Origin: Sabellastarte sp. h YS-2021
Lineage: Eukaryota > Annelida > Polychaeta > Sabellida > Sabellidae
Length of the DNA stretch: 64,000 nucleotides
Assembly (NCBI GenBank): GCA_964017235.1
Contig: OZ024938.1
Span: forward strand, 49,884,332-49,948,331
Direction: 5' to 3'
Shown here piece by piece: positions 13,000 through 23,900 of the stretch. A program made the position numbers and the translations under genes. The notes under the pieces were generated by a model, which saw nothing but the letters and a program-made list of their open reading frames with translations, had not been told where the DNA came from and did not search any database. The first letter of the stretch is position 1. The number at the start of each line of letters is the position of its first letter.

Positions 13000-13520
13000 T
13001 TCATCCCTATGAATACTCATTGCGTAGAGATAAGTTTGAGCTTGGTTCCAAAAGAGGCAATAGTGGGTGATGCATGAATGTCTTCAGGGAGTGAATTCCA
13101 AACAGTGGGAGCATCAAAGGCGAAACTGAAACCAAACTGCTTAGTGGACTTGTGAATTGTGAAACTGTGGAACATTAAGGAAATTGGCAACACTCTGACT
13201 GCATCTAGTATTGTAAGTATTGTGGTGCGTGGATAGATATGGAGCAAAATATTTCGGGAAGCCAGTATGAATAAACTTGTACACCAGGTAGCCAGTTTGA
13301 ACTCTGAGTGAAACTGAACAGGGGGCCAATGGAGTTTCCTGAGGACCTGAGTTATCCGAGTATATTTACTCGAATTTGTAACAATTCTGGCTGCACTATT
13401 TTGGATAGACTGTAATTTGTGTAGATTGAATTTGGAGAGACTCCTGAAAAGTGAGTTACAGTAGTCCAACCGACTACTAACAAAAGCATTGGCAACTGAC
13501 ACAACTGCATAAAACATGTG
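13000..13520 (-). mobile_element. LINE C-terminal fragment (CR1/L2 group)
   Basis: Minus-strand ORF 13017-13517 aligns by eye with the C-terminal third of the LINE at 42507-43991. Both share NALVSSRLDY-, NSLFRSLSKFNL, KLQ.IQNSAARIV and SFAFDAPTVWN-LP. This copy has the region between HWP and FHSFTIHKS scrambled by frameshift. It has no RT core and no 3' tail. It sits in the place where the host Gypsy element should have integrase. Confidence 0.85.
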
Positions 13521-13539
13521 TATATAATACTCATATATA

Positions 13540-13655
13540 ACTAGTCAAAGTATGTGTACTCAATTAGCAAAGTATATGTACTTTATTAGCAAAGTATGTT
13601 TACTGAAGTAGCAAAATGTGTGTACTCAATTAACGAAATATGTATACTCAATCAT
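13540..13655. repeat. Short tandem repeat, ~29-30-bp unit
   Basis: Four to five imperfect copies of a unit like TTAGCAAAGTATGTGTACTCAA lie just beyond the LINE fragment. Confidence 0.7.
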
Positions 13656-13784
13656 TTAGAAAAATAACTTAATTCCTCAACTCAAACCATGAAGATGGTA
13701 CTAGTAAACTACCTCATGGTAAATTCAATAAACAAGCCCAATGCGGAACTTTACAAACAGCTATAAGACAGTCTACCAGTTTAT

Positions 13785-13945
13785 CCATACATAGCAAGTA
13801 ATTATGTAACACCCTACATAGCAAGTAATTATGTAATGCTTTACATAGTGAGTAATTATGTAATACATACATAGTGAGTAACTGTTTTATACCCTCCGTA
13901 TATAGCAAGTAATTATGTAATACCATACATAGTTAGTAATTATTT
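13785..13945. repeat. Short tandem repeat, ~28-35-bp unit
   Basis: Five to six imperfect copies of ACATAGCAAGTAATTATGTAAT lie upstream of the polypurine tract of the Gypsy element. They are distinct from the array at 13540. Confidence 0.75.
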
Positions 13946-14129
13946 AATATTTAGTTTTTACATAAAGAAAAAGAAGGGAGAGATGATATATCCTCGGAAG
14001 TTTACAGGTGCATGACCATGTAGAAAATGTACACATAACTTGCTGATTATAGGACTATAGGACTATATACAGTTACTAACGCATGTACCTTGTTTATTAA
14101 GAGATAATTGAATATAGCTTATGGTGCTC

Positions 14130-14669
14130 TCTCATAAAAAATTATAAGAAAACCAAAATAGCTGAATTTTATAAGAAGAGAGTCAAAATAATTATCATAT
14201 ACATAATACATAAATCAATCAGAGAACATAGTAAATCATCAAAAATATACTTACCCAACAAATGTCCAGGGAATAAGTCCAACACGCCAATGTTTATCTG
14301 TCTGTCAAATAATACATAGTAAAATTGTAAGACTTTCAAACAATGGGAGAAAAGAATACCCCATTGAGAAACATACATTTATAAGTGTGGTTAAATTGTG
14401 CCTTTTGTGTTAGGAGTGACTGGTTTGTACCAACTTACTCGTTTTATGTTAATTATTACTGTTATATTTTAGTGTTGTGTTATTTAGAGCTCGAGGTAGT
14501 ATGCCTCTAACAATACCTTACATCATCGTTATTGCCAGACTTTGACAAGTAGTTAACCATATTGTACTAAAAATAAACAAATGATATAATTTCTTATAAG
14601 TAGTTGCACCATATAAAACACAGGAAAAACGAAATAACAATTATATAGCTCAATCGATAACCACATCAG
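14130..14669. other. AT-rich, nothing recognised
   Basis: No ORF, repeat or splice structure that I can support. It may include decayed LTR sequence at its left end. Confidence 0.4.
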
Positions 14670-16452
14670 TTAAAGGGCCACTGCAACCAAATTTACCAAG
14701 TATATTTTTCAGATGAAAAACACAGAATGTTATTCATACAACACTACTGACATAAATAATCAAGCCAGAATACACCCAGTTGTATATTATCAGTACTTTT
14801 ATCTGTTGAAATGTATGTTTCTGCTACAGGCCGGGAGAAATTAGGTCAGGTTACTGCTTCTGTGCACACGTCATCAACAGAAGATGTACTGGCTTTTCTG
14901 TTGTTTATGTATGCAGAGATCAGTTGATTTGTCAGTGTATTCTCTTGATTTTACATTTATTTGGAACTCTTTTGGTATACTTAAAGGGCCATTGCAACCC
15001 AAAAAACTATTTTCTCAGTATTTGGAGTTCTGGATAAACCAATTGAGGAAAAATACAGATGTATACTGCATACATACAGTTTGTAATATGGTGCAGGGGA
15101 TATCTAGGGAAAAAACAGTCCATCTCCCTTCTTGTGTTACAGCTATCATTAGGGAAAAATTTAATTCTCTTGACTTTCCTGGATTCAAATATTCACAAAC
15201 ATGAAAACTTCAAATTGACAGTTTTACATGGACACATGTTTTATTATACATTAACATTGTGTTGGTGATATAAACCAAAGGTTTTTTTACATAAACAAAA
15301 ACAAATTAGCTGTGAGATGTTTTCTTTTCATGATATTCATTGTTACAATAGTTTTCATAAATCTAAAGTGACTGACTGTTTTAATCAATTGTGAGATCAT
15401 TGCTTGTATAGCTTTTATGCTCCAAATTGCAAAGACTAGTCTGTGTGGCTATCAGTCAATTACAATTCATCTTCCTGCTGCTTTTTAACTGCTATGACTT
15501 ATTTAATAATTTTATTTCTTTAAAACTTTTTAATGAATAAAGACACATGCATATGTGTATTTCTTTAAAACTTTTTTAATGAATAAAGACACGTGCATAT
15601 GTGAAGCCCAATCCATGAAATTGTCCATTTTGTGAGCCTTAATTAGTCAAATAAAAAATGTGAAAATCCCATGAAAATATGCAAAAAAAAATAAAAATTA
15701 CAGTGAATTGTGAATAATAAACACTGAAGACACTGTTCTAATACTGTTCATATGCAATAAATATATGCTTTAATGTATAGTTGATGCTTGAGTTAAAAAG
15801 AGACATGTTTTATTTAAATTAATAAAATGCCTAATTGTATGAATTATGTCTGTTTATTGCAAATCTAGAACTATGATTATCAACTTCTGTGGTAAAATAG
15901 GATTATTTTTTTTTTTTTGCATAAACATTTGAATGTAAAGTGTAAGTTAATGTTCACAGTAACAGTGAAGCAATATAATACTTTTATGCATGAAACTTTC
16001 TTTTTTCATACATGGTACTGCCTATTTATGGATGGGCAAGCAAAAACTGGACATATTGGCTATTTGCGATCATTATATGACTTTAAAATGGCTGCAAAAA
16101 CTGGTCCATATATTGCAGATGCTGAACATAAAGATAATTCCAAATAATGATGCTATAAATGCTTTGTAATTTAAGAAAACACAAGGCTTTTAGACTCCAA
16201 AATACTACACACACACTGTTTTTATACTGATGAGTGAATACAGGAGATGAGTTGTGTTCATGTGATGACGTGTGTACACGTGATCCAGAGGTTAAATGTT
16301 CTGTGAGGCAGATTTCTGCAGGAAAGCTAAACAAAAGCATTTTTTGTGGCTTTCCCAGTGGTTGTGTGTATATTTATCTACTGGATTGGGTACTATGTGT
16401 TTTGATGTACTTATACTGAGAAAATAGTTTTTTGGTTGCAGTGGCCCTTTAA
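14670..16452. mobile_element. Inverted-repeat element(s) with TTAA ends
   Basis: Left end at 14981: TTAAAGGGCCATTGCAACC, continuing to CTATTTTCTCAGTAT (15021). Right end 16413-16452 is the inverse, ATACTGAGAAAATAG...GGTTGCAGTGGCCC, then TTTAA. The ~40-bp termini are nearly perfect inverted repeats flanked by TTAA, as expected for piggyBac-type targets. A second left-end copy at 14670 (TTAAAGGGCCACTGCAACC) and sequence to ~14885 resemble the inverted interior at 16220-16400, including the ACACGTCATCA block. The outer element may therefore be 14670-16452, with a secondary end at 14981. No transposase is encoded, so the element is non-autonomous. Confidence 0.82.
15514..15604. repeat. Direct duplication of ~45 bp
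   Basis: Two adjacent near-identical copies of TTCTTTAAAACTTTTTAATG followed by AATAAAGACACATGCATATGTG lie inside the TTAA-flanked element. Confidence 0.85.
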
Positions 16453-17999
16453 AATAACAACCTGGTGATGGAAGAATACATGATAAAATATGAACCACAA
16501 ACAAAGTTTTTCATCAGGGACATAGACGTTTTTATTTTGAAAAAAAAAAACAGCTGAAAATTTGGGCTAATACACAGGAGGGAATGACTTCTGTAAATTT
16601 AATATATTGTACATTCCTAATGATGATGAAAGCTTTACAGTAGTGGGGAAACTGAGAAGTAACCCTGTCAGCACACCTATAATAGATTCATAATAGGCCC
16701 ATGCAAGCAAAATTGTACTATACATCCATGTTACGAATTTTCCTTGTAATAGGATCACTATTTTCAGGTTAATTGTGACGACATGGGTTCAGCGAAACAT
16801 CAAAATTAGGGTGGCTATTTCTCCACACAGAGATGACAGCCTTTTATAGCTTGCAAAGGTTTGCTAATCACAAGGCCAAAGAGTACCTGGGCACAGCCAT
16901 GACTCTTACTCCAAATTATGAGGGCATATCAAGGAGCGGTTTAGAATCTAAGTCACAAATAGTTATTTATGAAATACAGTATGTGGTAAAGATTCATATG
17001 CAATATGTTCATGACATGAACACTTAAAACAGGTTTGTTGAACATCAGAATTCACCCCAGCACACACATAGACATAAATTCACACTACCCTCCTGAATCA
17101 ATCATAAGGGACAGCTGGAACATTGTCCAAAACATTACCATCCCACACAGATCTTTAGCCAAACTCTTGATGTGAGAGGAAAAAGAGGAAAAATTGGGGG
17201 CTTTAAGTCCTTTTACAAGATATATACATAAAACTATAAAATCTCTCACATCTGGGAATATCCAATGGAGTTCTTCATTTGCCATGATGGAAGTTGACTC
17301 GTCCCTATGGACTGAATGTCAGAAATTATATTTTTTTTCTGGATATTTGCCATCCTTATACTGAAGGATAATTCTAAATTTTAGAATGCTTAATCTCTGT
17401 CTTAAAGACAGATAAGGCACGTGGTACAGAATAGCAATGATTCATGATCAATATACCAGATACATAGCTGGTGTCAGTACCACAGAGAAACATGAGGGGA
17501 AAGCACAAGGGGAAGCCAAAAAATTAGGGTGGTTAAGCTTTTGTAAAGGTATAAAGTTTGAACTTCTTTCTCAATGAGGAGAGAGAAGTGACTGAATGTA
17601 CACTGTCAGGAAAATTATTCCAAATCAATGGGGAATTCTACAGGTATTGTACACACTGTGTCTAGGTTTGACTGGAAATAATGTATTAATCCTGGATAAT
17701 TCTTCATTGTTCATTATGAATCTGGTAGTTTTGCAGGTGTTTTGTACATAATAACAAGTTTGTATAGTGTAAAGTTGGTAGATGGTGGTGCATAATCAAT
17801 GATTGGGTGGACTTTACCAAAAAGATGCACATATTAATTTTAAATATAAAACCGATAATTTCGAAATACATAGTCTTATTTTAGGATAAATACGCTGTAA
17901 TTTCTGTGAAAAACTCGATGTTGTCGAATTGCGGGATGAGTTGTTCTGTTCAGTTAAGCAGTGATTGATGTTGGAAGTTTAGCTGAAACCAAAACAAAG
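16453..17999. other. Intergenic; upstream flank of FBXL18
   Basis: No convincing exon; the small ORFs here have no recognisable content. The last ~150 bases before 18000 should contain the FBXL18 transcription start, but I see no clear TATA box or initiator. The sequence GAAACCAAAACAAAGATGG at the start codon gives a fair Kozak context. Confidence 0.45.
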
Positions 18000-20900
18000 A
18001 TGGCGTCTGTTTTGGAACAGATGCCAGATATTGTACTTTTAAACATATTAGGCTTCTTAAATATAGATGATTTAATAAATTTGAGCAAATGTGGCTGTCG
18101 TTTTAATGAATTCTGTTCAGAGCAACTTGTTGTCAGGTGAATGTACTCTTTTGTAATTCAGATTTAGACTTATTTCCTGGTTTGGCCAGGCCGTTATCGC
18201 ATTTATCGCCCATTTTACGTTTTCATCCTAAAATCATTTTAGGTATGTAGGTAGCAATATAATAAGATTTGGCATGTGGAAACTCATTTAAAATAAATTG
18301 TACTTAATCTTGTTAATTTATACTTTTATTTACTGTCACAGTTGTTTGTTTACTCTGACAGGGAACCTTACCATTTTTTTCTGTGTCCTTAATTGATCCT
18401 TGTGTAGATACCAGTGTCCTATTTTGTAACTAAACCTAATCTTATGTCTGATTTGGATAATAGATATCTTTGTTCCAATGGTGAGTAGGAAATAAATAAA
18501 AATGGCATTTGAGTCATCCCATAGACATGAAAAAATTCTTAGAAACTTTCTAAGTTGTGGCAATACACAGATTGCACAAGTAATGGACACAGATGTGCAT
18601 GTTTTTAATTAATAGATGTAGATGTAGTTGCTATTAGATAACAAATTAATAACCACTTTGTCAATTTTTTAAATTTTTTGCTACAAGTTATAATAAATTG
18701 TTTGTTGCTTAGATACTTTTAGACATGATGGTAACAATTATAATTTTTATGTGGGTTTGGCATTTGTATTTTTCAGGCACTCTTCATTTGAAAGCTGTTA
18801 CTATGTGAAAGAAGAAGACATGAAGAAGTATATAGAGCAGAGATGTAGAAAAATTCAGTCACTAAATATGAACCACTGTTACTGGTTAAATACTCGTACT
18901 GTAAGTTGGATTCTTGGGAAATGTAAAGAACTGACAGAGCTACATATTTTGGAGTGTCAGATAAAAATCAGGAATCTTGTAGTGTTGGTGTCATCTTTGT
19001 CAAACCTAACACACTTTTCATTCTCTGTACAATCGTTCAACGATTTGAAAAAAGAAGTTTTCAATCCATGTGCAGGAGTGTTGAGAGGATTAAAAAGGAT
19101 GCATATTTACTATTCATCCAGGGAATTGTCATTGATGCATTATTTGGGAGAGCACACCACTGTACTAGATCACTGTGATTGCCTTGAAGAGTTATACATA
19201 GGCTCAGCTGGAATGGCCATTCCAGAGTTATATCGCCCTCTTGTCTCAAAACCCAAGCATTTCTTAAAACTACGAGTGATGTGTATCACGAGTAATATCC
19301 ATGCAGGAGCACAAATGTTGTACTATGGAACTCTATCTCAGCTGCCAAATTCAAACTTGAAGTTTAAAACTTTACTCATGCCAAACGTAAACTTTCCAGA
19401 GTTCATGCGAAAAGCAGAATACAGAGATTGTCTGAAGCATTTAGAAGAACTAGAGCATTTGGATATATATGGGTCAAAAGTGACATTTCCAATGGAAGTA
19501 ATTGATATTAAAAGGTAAAATAGTTTTTTAGACAGTTTTGTTGATCATACTTTTGTAGTTAAAAACCAAAGGGTCAAAAGGATTTCAGGAGTTGAAAATC
19601 AGAAGTTCAAGGATTCAACAAAGTAATTAGTTAGATTAAACAGATATCAGTAAATAAACTAGGGCTGCAACGATTCTTCGGTTACTCGGAAACGAAACAA
19701 TTCAGTTCAATACTCGAGGCAAGAAAAGTGAACCGGGTCTTCGAAAACAACTAAACATAGACGTAAAATCTACTGCAAAATTCTATTTTTTCTTAAAGTG
19801 TATGAATATATTTATATTTTTTACTAATATAAGGCATTTCCGTTTCAGTATTTTATATTTTATGTATTTGCAAACTTTAATTCTTTGTGTAAAAACGTTT
19901 TATAAGATGGCACTTTATTATAACGTATTTCCAAGACGCCTCAAATCTCGGAATATAAAGATGGTTAAATTTTCTTATATTTTGCATTATAAATGCGTCT
20001 TTTTCCCAAAATTCAATAAATTATCATAATTCTTGCCTGTTGTGTGGTTTGTAACCATTTTATAAGGCATGATATGTCAAAATATGAAGCAGTTTATTTC
20101 GTGGGCGATAATCAAGCGATTAACCGAGTACGAGTCGATTCTTCTAAAACGAGGAATCGAGGCGCATTTTTGGGCTCGCTTGCAGCCCTAAAATAAACTA
20201 GTAAAATGGAATACCTTTTGATAACTTTCTTTAAAGTATAAGTAGATTTTAAACCTCATCTCCTTCAAAGAGAAAATTCAAGTATTCACCTGAATCATTA
20301 ATTTGGTTTCTGTTTGATATGTTATAACTGTAGAGCAACAGAACTAAGGCATTTATCACTGGGGGCATCACGTATCACAGGAGTGCAATTGAAGTACATT
20401 GCATCCCACTGTACGAAGCTCACCAGTATTAATCTCTTCAACTGTGACAATCTATTCAAAGGACGGGTGAGATTTTTTCTATGACAGTTGGTTTTGAAAA
20501 TATTAGGGGTGTTGCAGTAGCGATTTTTTCCTTCCAGTTTTACATCTAGCACTTCCGGCTAGTCGGTTACCGGTTAACCATCTCTTATTTAACAAAATAT
20601 GAGAACTAAATAGCTTTCATACTGTAAAACAAGAATTCTAACATAACACGGATGTGTCCTCGATTCTGATTGGCTAAAAGACAAAATACATGATATCTGT
20701 GAATTATCGCTCATTATGGCTGTTGTTTTACAGTAAAAAGCAAATAAAAGTGGATCATGATATTTATTTTATATGTAAAATTAGTAAAATTTCTTTATAT
20801 TCAAGTGTAAGTGGAAAACCGGTAGCTGAACTTTATGACGGTTTGCAGTAATTTATATGCCGTACTGACGATACCGGTGTAAAAGGATATCCTCCCCCCC

Positions 20901-23900
20901 CTGAAAATCCCCCCCGGGGAGAATTTCCTAGGAAATCATCCCCCCCACCAGGAAATCCTCCCCCCCCCCCCCCCCCCCGCCTGTTGAAAAAAATTTTATA
21001 TTGAAAAATCATCAAATTCTTGATAAACTTTATTAAGCATAGATTAATATAGTATGTAATTCAATGAACACAGCAAAAATTCTAAAAACACACACCTGCA
21101 TCAACAAACTAATAATATATTTTTATACCACATCATCATAGATGACCCAGAATTACATCACAACAGAATTAGTAGTACAGTACATATAGCACTGTACTGG
21201 TGTAACATTTAAATTTCCTCCTGAACTCCTTCTTTTGGTCTCTAGACATCCCCTCAGGATACTTTTGATTAGCCACATAATTGAAAACAAGAATTGTATC
21301 TTCCTTAAATTTGACAAACTTGTCTGTGTTCAAAACCAAATTTTGTTTCCCTTTCTCAGAACTTGTGAAATTGTCCTTTTCAGCATCCATTTTACATAAT
21401 ACTCCAATGAGATTATAAAATGATTTGATTTTGGTCATTTTTCCCTGGTTATTTATACACAAAAATCTGGAAGAAATTGCAATTATACACCATAAATATA
21501 TCAAACAGTTAGCTTTGTTCTTTAAAGTAGCTATAGGAGGATTAGGTTTCAAAGGCCTGAACAGGTAGGAAATTATGGGAAAGACAGTTGAAGCAACTTT
21601 GATGCAATAAACAAAAGCATCCCAGGCTTTGTTGTTTTGTTTTAAGCAGCCTGAACAGGAGTAGAAATCAAAGACCTGGGTAGGTAGCAGATTATGTGAA
21701 GTACTTTTAACAATGTATGGGCAATTGCACTTGTAATCCTTCCAAAGTGAAGACAGGATAACTGTTACACTTTGATCAATTCATAGGAGAATGTAAAGCA
21801 TACAACAATAAACAAGGAGGGGCAAGAGGGGGCTTCAATTTTAAAAAAATATATCATCAAAGGCTTAGGTTACATGAATCTAACTTAGCCATAAAAAGGT
21901 AACTGAAAATTAAGACATATAATCATATTAATATTCAAATTTGTTCAGTTTATATCCCTTATGAATACTATTTGGGCTGCCCTCATATAAATGTATTCAA
22001 ATTGATTTGATTATTTCCAATCCATTTAACTGCTCATTATTAAAATTATACTCGATATATATGCAAAATATACATTTCGGGGTTCTTTGGGAGTTACCAA
22101 CAACAGTAAAAATCACTAATGATTTCTTCAGAAAATAATACAGAAAGTATGCCAGTGACAAAAGTATGCATTTAAAGGGGGGTTCCATAATATTTTTCAT
22201 TTTGTTAATATATAGATAGATAGATAAATTTTTTATTACACTGACAGTGTGTTTTCATTTTTTGCCAAAATTCCCTGGGATTTGAAGAACTTACAGTTTC
22301 TATATTTGCAATAATATTTTTGTTATATTGCCTCTCATAATATCGGAGTCTTTTGTCAAATGTTTTTCTTGCAGTTGAAAATTTCATTCTTAATGATTTT
22401 TTATGTTGTAAATTACTTGTTAAACATCGAGCTGACCTTTCCTTATGACACATATCTTTCCATAAGCTAGTTAATTCACTATTCCAAAATGGTTTATAGC
22501 TTTTAAATTTTTTATGTAACCTCTTTCCTTGAGATTTGTAATTTATATATTTATCCACTTCTGCAATAGTACATTGACAAAATTCAGAATACACAAGATC
22601 TAGCTGACACTGTTGATTTTCAGTTTTTTAATACAAAATTTGTGTAGTTACAGTATGGTGGGGGGAGGATTTCCTAGAAGATCTGTTACAAAATCCCCCC
22701 CCCCCCCCCCCCCCCCCGGGGTGGGTTATTTCCTGGTGGGGGGGTCATATTCCTAGGAGTTCCTCCCCCCCGGGGTGGAGGATTTCCTAGGAAATTTACC
22801 CCCCGGGGGAGGATATCCTAGGACTAGGATTTCGTGGTACACCGGTACTACCGCAACACCCCTAGAAAATTTATACTTGTAAATTTTTTAATCAATCTGT
22901 TACTTGGCCTCTAACTTGAAATTTGTTTCTGTGTTTAATGAAATGGATAATAATGTACGAAATTTGTAAATGAAATGTGTCCCTTAATATTTTAGTTCAG
23001 GATTACAGGAGTATGTACTATGTCTAAATGTGACCAGGGTATTATTCCTTTGCCAGTTACCATGCATTGATAAATTTAAGTTACATAATAGTTTGAAAGT
23101 GTTGTTTTGTCATCACCTTTTATCTAATTTTTAATTAAAAGAAGAAGATGAAGAAAAAAAAACAATTCTACTGGGCAAAATATCCCCTTTTAAAATTAAG
23201 GTAAAGTTGACTTGGGCAAAATATTATTTGAGTGAAAATTACCCTGTGGAAATTTTTTTGTAAAATTGATGACAAAAATAACTACATTTTTCCTGATATG
23301 ACCTTAACGTACTGTTAACAGTGATGTAAAACCCACCTCTGATATTTGTCCTGCCTCCCCACAAATTGCTTAAAATACCTGCCAGGGTATGGCCTGCACA
23401 GTATATTGAAGCAAATTACATTGTCAAGTTAAAATTGATTCCAGCCAGCCAATCAAGGCCTGGAGGCATTGTTTGAACACTGTGATAACCTGCTACATCT
23501 TAATGTGGGTGGGGAGCACCACCATCTACTGGATCTGGCAGAGGACACTAGTATTATAGCACATATCAAAGGTAAGAAGCCAATAGGAGAGCTCTGTACA
23601 ATCATATAATTGCTTGATGTGCTTCAATAGCTTGTATTCGTTAAAACTGTGTCCATCTGTTCTTAGAGTCTGGCTGATATCAAATTGTAAGAAACTAACG
23701 AGCAAGTACACGTGTTGTAACTATGTCCTGTTTTTCTGGTGATAATGTAAATGTTCATAATTAACAGGAATTTTTTTTGTAGCTGATGATGAGAAAGTCT
23801 TCAATTAACATTTTCTCTGGGTATTTTTTCCAGTATTTGTATAGGTGTGATGTGTCATGGTTGGAATTTCCTTGTAGTTTTAGTATTGTACCGAATTTCC

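Larger units (their letters stand above)
9829..14130 (+). mobile_element. Degenerate Ty3/Gypsy LTR retrotransposon
   Basis: A putative 5' LTR starts TGATATATCCTCG at 9829 and ends near 9972. It is followed by a primer-binding-like TGGTGACGAGGATG at 9979. Gag, retropepsin and RT/RNase H remnants follow in the usual order. A polypurine tract (AAAGAAAAAGAAGGGAGAGA, 13964-13983) is immediately followed by TGATATATCCTCG at 13984, the expected start of the 3' LTR. Only about 13 bp of the two LTR starts agree; beyond that they differ, so the 3' LTR is replaced or badly decayed and the right boundary is a guess. Integrase is missing. A LINE fragment and short tandem repeats occupy that region. Multiple stops and frameshifts: a dead copy. 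Confidence 0.8.
20879..22840. mobile_element. Nested 1962-bp foldback-type element, 6-bp TSD
   Basis: It is inserted in the MITE with ACCGGT on both sides (20873-20878 and 22841-22846); the uninterrupted sister copy has ACCAGT once. The element begins GTAAAAGGATATCCTCC and ends, read inversely, GTACCACGAAATCCTAG...GGATATCCTCC. Subterminal regions (20879-20980 and 22660-22840) are inverted arrays of C or G tracts alternating with TTTCCTAGGAAAT and CACCAGGAAAT modules. The interior is AT-rich with two degenerate minus-strand ORFs that look captured. No transposase was recognised. A 6-bp duplication occurs in several DNA-transposon groups, so I do not assign a superfamily. Confidence 0.8.
20504..22864. 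mobile_element. hAT-like MITE (family B), split by a nested element
   Basis: Left end TAGGGGTGTTGCAGTAGCG (20504), right end CGCAACACCCCTA (22864). Flanks GAAAATAT and GAAAATTT agree at 7 of 8 bases, as expected of an aged hAT target duplication. The first ~375 bp (TTTTTTCCTTCCAG, CGGTTACCGGTTAACC, AAGTGTAAGTGGAAAACCGG) and the last ~24 bp match the 382-bp copy at 25500-25881. Everything between 20879 and 22840 is absent from that copy. It lies in intron 3 of FBXL18. Confidence 0.9.

Noticed and set aside
14884-15204. 106-codon plus ORF
   Set aside because: It runs through the inverted terminus of the TTAA-flanked element.
20833-21015. Glycine-rich 60-codon minus ORF
   Set aside because: It is a translation of C/G homopolymer runs in the nested element.
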